In this document: one piece after another, positions 16,194-23,809 of the stretch
Layout: each line of letters starts with the position of its first letter
Position numbering within the stretch: position 1 is the stretch's first letter
From: Planctomycetaceae bacterium
GTDB taxonomy: Bacteria; Planctomycetota; Planctomycetia; Pirellulales; PNKZ01
NCBI GenBank assembly: GCA_016793115.1
Contig: JAEUIN010000136.1
Location: 1-64,000 of the forward strand
Length of the DNA: 64,000 bases
Direction: 5' to 3'
Notes under the pieces: model-generated
What the model saw: the letters and a program-made list of their open reading frames with translations, nothing else
What the model was told of the DNA's origin: nothing
Database searches by the model: none
Translations under genes and position numbers: made by a program

Positions 16194-16987
16194 GCCTCTT
16201 TCGCCGACGCACGATCGCCGGGTCGCGCGTGGTCGTGACGGGGGCGTCGGCGGGCATCGGGTTGGCGCTGGCCGAAGAGTTCGGCCGGCGCGGCGCGAAG
16301 CTGGTGCTCAACGCCCGGCGGGAAGACGTCTTGCGCGGCATCGCCGAGAAGCTTGCGGCCGGCGGAACCGAAGTCGAGATCGTCGTCGGCGACGTCGCCG
16401 ATCCGGAAGTGCGCGCGAAATTGCTCGCCGCCGCGCAGGAGCGCTTCGGCGGGCTCGACACGCTCATCAATAACGCGGGCGTCGGCGTCTTCGGCCGCTT
16501 CGCCGACGCGCAGCCCGAGCAGCTGCGCCAGGTTTTCGAAGTCGACTTCTTCGCCGCGGCCGAACTGACGCGGAGCGCAATACCGCTGTTGCGACAAGGG
16601 CGCGACGCGCTGGTGATCAACATCGGCAGCATCCTGGGGCAGCGCGGCATTCCCTACTCCGCCGAGTATTGCGCCGCGAAGTTCGCGATGCGCGGCTTCA
16701 GCGAAGCGCTGCGGCCGGAACTGAAGAAGCTCGGAATCGGGCTGTTGCTCGTCAGCCCCGGCACGACCGACACCGGATTTTTCAACAACGTGCTGGCGAT
16801 GAACGTGAGCCTGCCGTGGCGGAAGAACAACCCGCGCGGAACTCCGCCGGCGGCGGTGGCGCGAGCGACGGCGAACGCGGCGGAGCGTGGCCGGCGCGAG
16901 ATCGTGCCGAGCCTGGGCGGCACCGCGATGTTGCTCTTAAATCGCTTCTTCCCGTGGCCGATCGATTGGTATTTGGATCGCGCGTGA
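16190..16987 (+). CDS. SDR-family NAD(P)-dependent oxidoreductase
   Basis: A 265-residue classical short-chain dehydrogenase: cofactor motif TGASAGIG near residue 18, NNAG near 93, catalytic Ser in NIGSILG and Tyr-Lys in YCAAK near 160. The C-terminus (LLNRFFPWPIDWYLDR) is hydrophobic and resembles SDRs that sit at membranes and act on lipids. The arginine after TGAS and the LNARRE block suggest NADP. It overlaps hflX by the ATGA motif. The substrate is unknown. Confidence 0.88.
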   Translation: MSLFRRRTIAGSRVVVTGASAGIGLALAEEFGRRGAKLVLNARREDVLRGIAEKLAAGGTEVEIVVGDVADPEVRAKLLAAAQERFGGLDTLINNAGVGVFGRFADAQPEQLRQVFEVDFFAAAELTRSAIPLLRQGRDALVINIGSILGQRGIPYSAEYCAAKFAMRGFSEALRPELKKLGIGLLLVSPGTTDTGFFNNVLAMNVSLPWRKNNPRGTPPAAVARATANAAERGRREIVPSLGGTAMLLLNRFFPWPIDWYLDRA

Positions 16988-17120
16988 CGGACGTCGCGAG
17001 TTGAATTCACTTCGGCGGAGCCGGCGGATCGCGACGACGCCGCCACTTTACCGGTCGCATGCGCCGGGTTGTAATGGGAGCTCCTCCCGCCTTCCCCATT
17101 GTCCCGCCGGATTGCTCGTC

Positions 17121-18434
17121 ATGTCGCGTTGTCGATTCGTCGCTACGGCGTTGGCCGCCGCATCACTTTTCTTTACGGGCGTCGCTTTCGCCGCCGATCT
17201 GCCTTGGCCGGAAAAGAACGGTCCCACGGCCGACGGGCATGTGCCGGCCGCCGAAGCCGCAGGCTTGCCCACCGTGTGGGACGAAGCTGCGGGCAAGAAC
17301 ATCGCTTGGAAGATTCCGCTGGAAGGCGAGGGACATTCCACGCCGGTCATCGGCGACGGCAAGCTCTGGTTCACGGCGGCGACGGAAGACGGCAAGCGGC
17401 AGTTCGTGTACGTCGTCGACGGCGAAACCGGCAAGGTGCTGCATCACAAACTGCTGTTCGAGAATCCGGAGCCGGAGCCGCTGGGCAACGCGGTGAACAG
17501 CTACGCGTCGCCGTCGTGCGTGCTGGAGGCGGAGGCCGTGTACGTGCATTTCGGCGAGTACGGCACCGCGCGGCTTAATCGGGCCACGGCCGAGGTCGAA
17601 TGGCAGCGACGCGATTTGAAATGCCGCCACTATCGCGGGCCCGGCTCGTCGCCGGTCGTGTTCGAGGATCTGTTGATTCTGACGTTCGACGGCATCTCGA
17701 AACAGTACGTGGTCGCGCTCGACAAGACCAACGGCCATACCGTGTGGGAAGCGCCGCGGACGCACGACTATCACGACTTGAACGAAGAGGGCAAACCGCG
17801 CGGCGACGGCGACTATCGCAAGGCGTTCGGCACGCCGACCCTCGCCACAGTCGACGGCCGACCGCAACTGATTTCAATCGCGTCGCGGGCCGCCTACGGA
17901 CTCGACCCGCACACCGGGAAGACGATCTGGTTGTTGGAGCACGAGAACTACAACGCCGCCGCGCGGCCGCTTGTGATGCCCGGCTTCGCGGTGCTCAACA
18001 TGGGCTCGGAGCGAGCGCATCTCTTCGGCTTGAAGCTCGATGCGAGCACGCAAGGGACGGTGACCGAATCGCATGTGGCTTGGCAGCGCAAAAAAGGGAA
18101 CTCCTCGCTTAGTTCGCCGATGCTCGTCGGCGGACGCGTTTATTCGATGACGAATCAAGGCGTGTTGTATTGCGTCGACGCCAAGACCGGCGAGGAAGTC
18201 TACGCGGAACGAATCGGCGGCAGCTTCGTTTCGTCGCCGATCGTCGTCGGCGACTTGATGTACTTCAGCGACGAAGCCGGCGTGACCACGGTCGTGCGGG
18301 CCGGGGCGGAGTTCCAAGAAGTCGCGAAGAACACGCTCGACGAAGGAATGCGCTCCAGCGCCGCCGTCGCCGACGGAGCGCTCTATCTGCGCACGTTCAA
18401 GCATCTCTATAAGATCGCAGGCGCTAGGCGCTAG
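17121..18434 (+). CDS. Secreted PQQ-like beta-propeller protein
   Basis: A 437-residue protein starting with signal peptide MSRCRFVATALAAASLFFTG. The rest has the repeated blades of PQQ-binding-like quinoprotein folds: GDGKLWFTA, VDGETGKVLHH, LDPHTGKTIW, CVDAKTGEEVYAERI. Planctomycetes have many such proteins, most with no enzymatic role shown; no PQQ ligand set is evident. ATG 17121 is chosen because upstream sequence carries no family similarity. The stop TAG lies inside a period-7 repeat, so the last residues (GARR) are repeat-derived. Confidence 0.82.
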   Translation: MSRCRFVATALAAASLFFTGVAFAADLPWPEKNGPTADGHVPAAEAAGLPTVWDEAAGKNIAWKIPLEGEGHSTPVIGDGKLWFTAATEDGKRQFVYVVDGETGKVLHHKLLFENPEPEPLGNAVNSYASPSCVLEAEAVYVHFGEYGTARLNRATAEVEWQRRDLKCRHYRGPGSSPVVFEDLLILTFDGISKQYVVALDKTNGHTVWEAPRTHDYHDLNEEGKPRGDGDYRKAFGTPTLATVDGRPQLISIASRAAYGLDPHTGKTIWLLEHENYNAAARPLVMPGFAVLNMGSERAHLFGLKLDASTQGTVTESHVAWQRKKGNSSLSSPMLVGGRVYSMTNQGVLYCVDAKTGEEVYAERIGGSFVSSPIVVGDLMYFSDEAGVTTVVRAGAEFQEVAKNTLDEGMRSSAAVADGALYLRTFKHLYKIAGARR

Positions 18435-18459
18435 TTGCTAGGCGCTAGGCGCTAGGGCG
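18419..18459. repeat. Period-7 GCTAGGC repeat, copy 1
   Basis: Repeats of GCGCTAG about every 7 bases, with one interruption (TTGCTAG). It contains the stop codon of the propeller gene at 18432-18434. Other copies are at 23484-23561, 35228-35328 and 42549-42681. Confidence 0.8.
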
Positions 18460-18655
18460 TGAGTCGGCCGCTGACGGCGGGCCGTCCTCGCCAAATCTCA
18501 CGGGAGCCCTCACGGCCCCGGCTTGTCGATGTGAACGCAAATCCTGTTGGCGTAGCATGTTACGACATTCCGGGGATTTCTTTGTACGGAATAGGTCGCG
18601 GCCCGCCACTAATAACCTTTAGATACACACCCAACTCGTTCGCCGGAAGTTTGCC

Positions 18656-20956
18656 ATGCGCCTCACACTTCGCGTTTTGCTCGCCTATCTCGACAACATT
18701 CTGGAACCGGCCGATGCGAAGATCGTCGAAGCGAAGATCGCCGAGAGCGAAAACGTTTCGACTCTCGTGCATCACATTCGCGAGATCACGAAGCGAATGC
18801 GGATCGGCGCGCCCGAGGTGCTCGGCAAAGGGCTCGGGCTCGATCCCAATACCGTGGCCGAGTATCTCGACTACGGGCTTTCCGACGACGGCGTGCGCGA
18901 TTTCGAAAACATCTGCATGACGAGCGACGTGCACATGGCCGAGGTCGCGGCCTGCCATGAGATTCTGTCGCTCGTGTTGGTGAAGCCGGCGGAGATCGAT
19001 CCGGCCGCACGGCAACGCATGTACGGCTTGCTGCATGAGCCGCAGAGTGCGCCGCTCACCGCCGAACCGGTCGGGCAGGCGGCGTCGGCCGTAACCGCGG
19101 CCGCGGCCGCCGCCGCCGCGCAACGCGCGGCCGCAGCGCCGACCACGGCCCCGGCCGAACCGCGCCGCAAAGCGGAAGTGCCCGACTATCTCCGCCAGCC
19201 GGAAGAAGTGCCCGCGAAAGCCGGTCCGAACTATGTGACGGCGGCGGTGTTGTTGTTGCTGGTCACCGCGGCGGCGCTGGGCGCTGTGTTGTATCTGACC
19301 CCCTACGAAAGCCTGCCGGGCTTCTTGCAACCGGTGGCGGCGACGATCTTTCCGAACAACAAGCCGGCGGCCGAAAACGTCGCGATCGTGGCCAATACGG
19401 AGGAGAACAAGACGCCGGTCTTGAGTCCGCTGCCGCCGGCGGCGAGCGTGAGCGCGACGACACTTGCGCCCAGCGCGACCGCCGCGTCGACGGCGGCAGC
19501 CGCTCCGGCGGCGGCGCCCACGGTCGTTGCGACGGCGGTAACCCCGCCGGCCGTGTCGACGACCGACGCATCGACGGCCGGCTTGCGCCAACCGGCTTCG
19601 GCGATGGTCGCCGCGGCCGCGACGACGACCGCGTCGTCGACGGGCTCGGCCGCGCCGCCGTTGCCCAATCCGCCGGCCGCACCGGCCACAGGCACCTCGG
19701 GCGGCAGCACCTCGGGCGTCGGCACCACCGTCGCGGCGCCGAGCATGGCCGCGGCGGGTACGACGACCGGGGTCGCCGCGACCGGCGCAGCCGTCACGCC
19801 GACCCCGGCGGTGAGCGGGCAGCCGGCGAAAGTCGAAGCGGTCGGGCGCGTGAGTTCCGATCTGACGCAGATTCTTTTACGATTTGATCCGAAACTCGGC
19901 TGGGTCCGGTTGCAGCAGCGCGACTCCGTCTCGGTCGGCGATCGGTTGTTGGCGCTGCCGGCTTACCGGCCGCAGTTGATGTTGGCCAACGGCCTGACCG
20001 TGAATCTCGTCGGCGGAACGGCGATCGAACTGTTGCCGCTCGACCCCGCCGGCACGCCGGGCCTGCGGTTCCTGCGCGGGCGATTGCTGCTGTTCACCGT
20101 CGGCGGGCCGAGCGCGAAGATCGTCGTCGAAGACGGCGCGAAGCGGGCCACGCTCACGCTCAGCGGTGCGGAAGTGGCGCTGGAGCATTTCTTCCGTCGC
20201 TACCCGGGTTCCGATCCGATCGCGCAAGCCGCGAATTGGTCGCTCGTCGTCACGGCCAAGAGCGGCGGCGTCGTTTGGAGCGAAGCGGCCGGCGACGGAC
20301 TCTCGCTCGCCTCGCCGGGCCAGTGGGTGATTACCGACACGGCGACCATCTCGCCGCTGCCGGGCGGCGAAGTGCCGCTCTGGGTGACGACCGACGATCG
20401 CGACCTGATCGAGCGGCAAGCGGCCGACTACATCGAAACGGCGCTGCGCAGCGGCAACAAAGCTGTGAGCGTGGCGCTGGAGGAGATCGTCGGCGATCGG
20501 CGAATCGAGAATCAGCAGCTCGCGCTGAAGTGCCTCGCGCAACTCGGCGACTTCGACGACATTCCGCCGATCTTGAACGATCCGACGCAGCGCTACGCCG
20601 TGTGGGATAAGCATCTCGAGCAACTCGTCGCGGCGCTGGATTGGGGACCGTTCTACGCCGAGCGAATTCGCGGCGCGTGCGTGAAGCAGTTTGGGCCCGA
20701 AAAGGGCGCCGCGTTTTATCAACTGCTGTGGGGCTACGACGATCAGCAGCTTCAGGCGGGCGCCGCGAAGCTGCTGGTGGAAACGCTCGACGCCGAAGAT
20801 TTAGCGTTTCGAGTCGGCGCTTATTGGATGCTCACGCGGATCACCGGGCTGAACATCTCGTATGCCCCGCAAGACCCGCCGCTGAAGCGCCGGCAGAACA
20901 TCCCGAAGTGGGTGCAAAAGCTCGAAGCGGGGCAGATCGTGCATAAGAAGATTTGA
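18656..20956 (+). CDS. Membrane-anchored anti-sigma/FecR-like protein
   Basis: A 766-residue protein. The cytoplasmic N-terminus (1-130) has YLDNILEPADAKIVEAKI and a DVHMAEVAACHE motif like HxxxCxxC-type anti-sigma domains. After an Ala-rich linker comes one membrane helix (192-214, VTAAVLLLLVTAAALGAVLYL). A Thr/Ala/Pro-rich stretch leads to a FecR-like region (LTVNLVGGTAIELLP, LRFLRGRLLLFTVG) and a C-terminal helical part of HEAT-like character. The layout suggests transmembrane signalling, but no ECF sigma factor gene is next to it. The start fits a clear ATG; the upstream 220 bases hold only the repeat. Confidence 0.6.
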   Translation: MRLTLRVLLAYLDNILEPADAKIVEAKIAESENVSTLVHHIREITKRMRIGAPEVLGKGLGLDPNTVAEYLDYGLSDDGVRDFENICMTSDVHMAEVAACHEILSLVLVKPAEIDPAARQRMYGLLHEPQSAPLTAEPVGQAASAVTAAAAAAAAQRAAAAPTTAPAEPRRKAEVPDYLRQPEEVPAKAGPNYVTAAVLLLLVTAAALGAVLYLTPYESLPGFLQPVAATIFPNNKPAAENVAIVANTEENKTPVLSPLPPAASVSATTLAPSATAASTAAAAPAAAPTVVATAVTPPAVSTTDASTAGLRQPASAMVAAAATTTASSTGSAAPPLPNPPAAPATGTSGGSTSGVGTTVAAPSMAAAGTTTGVAATGAAVTPTPAVSGQPAKVEAVGRVSSDLTQILLRFDPKLGWVRLQQRDSVSVGDRLLALPAYRPQLMLANGLTVNLVGGTAIELLPLDPAGTPGLRFLRGRLLLFTVGGPSAKIVVEDGAKRATLTLSGAEVALEHFFRRYPGSDPIAQAANWSLVVTAKSGGVVWSEAAGDGLSLASPGQWVITDTATISPLPGGEVPLWVTTDDRDLIERQAADYIETALRSGNKAVSVALEEIVGDRRIENQQLALKCLAQLGDFDDIPPILNDPTQRYAVWDKHLEQLVAALDWGPFYAERIRGACVKQFGPEKGAAFYQLLWGYDDQQLQAGAAKLLVETLDAEDLAFRVGAYWMLTRITGLNISYAPQDPPLKRRQNIPKWVQKLEAGQIVHKKI

Positions 20957-20970
20957 CGGCGGCACGCGCT

Positions 20971-21007
20971 CCGTCTTAGGCCCCGGCACTTCATGCCGGG
21001 GGCAATG
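20971..21007. repeat. REP arm, TTGCCCCCGGC family
   Basis: CGTCTTAGGCCCCGGC followed by ATGCCGGGGGCAA, a single arm of the REP family at 13083-13196. A degraded partner, TGCCGGGTCTAAAACG, lies at about 21067-21082, so an inverted pair may once have stood here. Confidence 0.75.
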
Positions 21008-21150
21008 GACGCGCCCCTAAGTACATCTCGCTACCGTGAAGAGCGCACACTACTCGCGGTGTAGAGTGCCGGGTCTAAAACGAAGCGCCCCAGCCAATGA
21101 CTCACTTGCAAGCGGGATGGAGATCCGTATTCCTTTCTTAGGATTTTTTG

Positions 21151-21714
21151 ATGAACCGCAGATTAACCGTGCCCTACTTATTCGTCCTGATCGCACTCGC
21201 GATCTGGGGATCGGCGACGGCGCAAGAAGCCACGACGTCGAATAACGCCTCCGCAGATTCGAAAGTAAAAGCCGGCGACGCAAAGCCTTCGAAACATTTG
21301 TCGACGAGTACCGTCGATCTGCCGGTAAAATACAAACTCGATTCGCAAAACGGTTTGGCGATTAAAGTGAAAGAGGGCGACCAAGGTGTCGACGTACTCT
21401 TTCTGTTCTACGGCTATCGCCATTTCTCCGGAGCCATGAAGCTCACGCGAATTCTGATGCATTTTCCTCGGGGCAAGAACGTACTGAACGTTGCGGATTG
21501 CAAAAAAGTGCTCTACGAAAAACAGGTTCTCGATTGCCTTAGTGGTTATCTTGTCCTTGATCGAACGGCGAAGAAGATCGAACTCGACATCGTCGTGTTT
21601 GACGACGACGATTGGCGCCGTTTTGGTTGGAATGGGGTTTGGGACTACGAAGAAATCCCTGATCTCGACATTGAAGAAATTCGAATTAACATGGGGCACG
21701 AAAAGAATCCGTAG
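21151..21714 (+). CDS. Secreted orphan protein, AT-richer than neighbours
   Basis: A 187-residue protein with signal peptide RLTVPYLFVLIALAIWG...ATAQEA. The mature part is a likely beta-sandwich (GVDVLFLFYGYRHFSG, YLVLDRTAKKIELDIVVFDD) with the acidic tail DIEEIRINMG. No known family. The base composition is markedly AT-richer than flanking genes, and REP elements stand on both sides, so it may have been acquired with them. ATG 21151 is used because the preceding TTG has no better ribosome-binding site. The gene is monocistronic by spacing. Confidence 0.6.
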   Translation: MNRRLTVPYLFVLIALAIWGSATAQEATTSNNASADSKVKAGDAKPSKHLSTSTVDLPVKYKLDSQNGLAIKVKEGDQGVDVLFLFYGYRHFSGAMKLTRILMHFPRGKNVLNVADCKKVLYEKQVLDCLSGYLVLDRTAKKIELDIVVFDDDDWRRFGWNGVWDYEEIPDLDIEEIRINMGHEKNP

Positions 21715-21784
21715 CGGCTGATCCATTTCTCGCATTCGGCGGTGAGTGGGCCTTTGGCCTTCCTGTCGTACATGAAGGGCGCAC

Positions 21785-21819
21785 ATTGCCCCCGGTGTGA
21801 AGAACCGGGGGCTAAGACG
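21785..21819. repeat. REP arm, TTGCCCCCGGC family
   Basis: ATTGCCCCCGGTGTGAAG is followed by AACCGGGGGCTAAGACG, one hairpin arm of the family at 13083-13196. It lies between the AT-rich orphan and the Nramp-like gene. Confidence 0.8.
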
Positions 21820-21941
21820 TACTCCAGGGCTAAGACAAGCGCCAGCGGCGAAGATCGAGAAGTGGCGCTTGCTTTTGGTCGCGCGTCGCACTATCACGGC
21901 AAGTCTTCGCACGCCCCCGCCCTTCGCCGAGCCTGTTGCCG

Positions 21942-23477
21942 ATGTCTTCCGATTCTTCCGCCGCGCGCTCCGGCGCGGCCGCCGACGATTTGATTGTGCC
22001 TGCCGACGTGCTCCCGCGTGGCGCGCTTGCGCCGCTGCGCTATCGTGAGCTGCCGCCGCCCGTGCCGCTGCGCAAGATGGTCGGGCCGAGCATCATGCTC
22101 GCCGGCTTGGCGCTCGGCAGCGGCGAGTTTGTTCTTTGGCCGTACATCACGTTCAAAAGCGGGTTCACGTTCTTTTGGGCGTGCGCGGTCGGCGTCGTCA
22201 CGCAGTTCTTCGTGAATATGGAGATCACGCGTTGGGCGCTGGCCACCGGCGAGAGCGCCGTCACCGGCTTCTCGCGGCTGAGCAAGCATTGGGCCGGCCT
22301 GTTTCTCTTCATGAACATCATCCCCTGGATGATCCCGGCCTGGGCGATGGGAACGTCGGAGATGCTCAGTTGGCTCTGCTTCGAGCCGACGATGGAAGCC
22401 GACGGTTCGATTCACGCGCCGTACATCGCGCCGATCACGGTCGCGACGTTGCTGCTCTGCGGCATCGCGCTCACGGCCGGCCCGGTCGTCTACGAGACGG
22501 TCGAGCGGATTCAGATGTTCCTGGTGTCGTTCATCATGATCCTCGTGGTCGTGCTCGGCTGCGTGCTGATTCGGGGCGACGCGATCACGGCGCTCGGCCG
22601 CGGCCTGACGTCGTTTCAGATTCCCGATTTGAACGAAACCGGGCTGACCGCGGCTACGCTCTTGGGAGCCATCGCTTTCGCCGGCGCGGGAGGCACGATG
22701 AATCTCGGTCAGAGCAACTACGTAAAAGAAAAAGGCTACGGTATGGGAGCCTACATCGGCCGAATGACGAGCCCTATCACCGGCAAAGAAGAGGCGGTGT
22801 CGGAAGTGGGCTACCACTTCCCGCACACGACGGAGAATCTGGCACGGTGGCGCGTCTGGTGGCGGCGGGCCAACGTGGAGCATTTCCTGTCGTTTCTCTG
22901 CACGTGCCTCATTTGCCTGTTTTTGCTCGCGCTGATCTCCTACAGTATCTTCCACGACGCCGACGGCGCGCGCCGTGCCGAAGCCGGCGGCTACACGAAA
23001 GACATGGCGTTTCTCTTCGGCGAGGCGGAAGCGATCGAGGCCAGGCTGGGCGGAGCGATGCGAGCGCTCTTCTTGGTGATGGGGGCGGCGATTCTGTTTA
23101 CGACCGAGATCGGCGTGCTCGACGCGGCGAGCCGCATCTCGACCGACATCGTGAAGGTGAATTGGTTGGCCGAGAGCCCGAAATGGACCGAAGGCCGGCT
23201 CTACTTTCTGTTTCTGTGGGGCACGATCGGCTCGGCCGCGCTCGTCGCGATCGTGGGGCCGGGCGTCGTGCAAGATAAGCTCGGCTTCTTCAAGCTCACC
23301 GCTTCGCTGAACGGCGCGGTGATGTTTCTCTACTCGGCGTTGCTGCTGTATCTGAACTTTTTCAAGTTCCCGCGCTCGATCCGTGCGAGCATTCCTCGCG
23401 CCGTCATGCTGGCATGGTCGGTGCTGTTCTTCGGCTTCTTCGCCGGCTGGACGGCGAAAGACGTGCTGAAGCTCTGA
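21942..23477 (+). CDS. Nramp-like transporter lacking DPGN and MPH motifs
   Basis: A 511-residue inner-membrane protein with about eleven helices (Nramp-like length). TM1 reads GPSIMLAGLALGSGEFVLW, in which the family's metal-binding DPGN is replaced by GSGEF; TM6 reads GAGGTMNLGQSNYVKEKG, where MPH is replaced by MNL. The fold is Nramp/APC-like, but the metal ligands are missing, so transport of Mn or Fe is doubtful. ATG 21942 is preferred over TTG 21936. The substrate is unknown; such proteins seem to be common in planctomycetes. Confidence 0.72.
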   Translation: MSSDSSAARSGAAADDLIVPADVLPRGALAPLRYRELPPPVPLRKMVGPSIMLAGLALGSGEFVLWPYITFKSGFTFFWACAVGVVTQFFVNMEITRWALATGESAVTGFSRLSKHWAGLFLFMNIIPWMIPAWAMGTSEMLSWLCFEPTMEADGSIHAPYIAPITVATLLLCGIALTAGPVVYETVERIQMFLVSFIMILVVVLGCVLIRGDAITALGRGLTSFQIPDLNETGLTAATLLGAIAFAGAGGTMNLGQSNYVKEKGYGMGAYIGRMTSPITGKEEAVSEVGYHFPHTTENLARWRVWWRRANVEHFLSFLCTCLICLFLLALISYSIFHDADGARRAEAGGYTKDMAFLFGEAEAIEARLGGAMRALFLVMGAAILFTTEIGVLDAASRISTDIVKVNWLAESPKWTEGRLYFLFLWGTIGSAALVAIVGPGVVQDKLGFFKLTASLNGAVMFLYSALLLYLNFFKFPRSIRASIPRAVMLAWSVLFFGFFAGWTAKDVLKL

Positions 23478-23483
23478 GAAAGG

Positions 23484-23561
23484 CGGGCGCTAGGCGTTAG
23501 GCGACGGGCGCCGGAGGAGAAATCCATTCCGGTGCCGGCGTCTAGCGCCTAACGCCCGGCG
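23484..23561. repeat. Period-7 GCTAGGC repeat, inverted pair, copy 2
   Basis: An inverted pair: GGGCGCTAGGCGTTAGGCG at the left and CGTCTAGCGCCTAACGCC at the right, with a GGAGAAATCC spacer. Same family as 18419-18459. It begins seven bases after the Nramp-like stop and could work as a hairpin terminator, although no T-run follows. Confidence 0.75.
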
Positions 23562-23624
23562 ACTATTCAACTAAGTCTTTTGAGCTCACGGCTTTGCGAG
23601 CGTCGCGGCGGTTTCCAAGCTGCC

Positions 23625-23653
23625 TTGCCGCGTTTTCGGAGCGCACTTATAAT
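23625..23653 (+). promoter_or_regulatory. Candidate promoter for lptD-like gene
   Basis: TTGCCG at 23625-23630 and a perfect TATAAT at 23648-23653 are 17 bases apart, an ideal sigma-70-type spacing. It lies about 155 bases upstream of the lptD-like ATG, leaving a long leader. Confidence 0.55.
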
Positions 23654-23809
23654 CCGCCGCCGTTTTTCTCAGGCGGCGTCACTTCCGTAACTGGGTCGCT
23701 CACTTCGTTTTACAACTGCGGTTCGCGCGCACTCCTCCCTTCCCCTCGCGCTCGGGCCGAAGTTCGCCTCAAGGATCACGCTTTGCCGACCGCACGCTGC
23801 GAGCATGGA

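Noticed and set aside
18419-18459. Short CRISPR-like array
   Set aside because: Repeat units are 7 bases with no spacers and no cas genes; it is a tandem intergenic repeat.
21942-23477. Manganese/iron importer MntH
   Set aside because: The DPGN and MPH motifs needed for metal are replaced.
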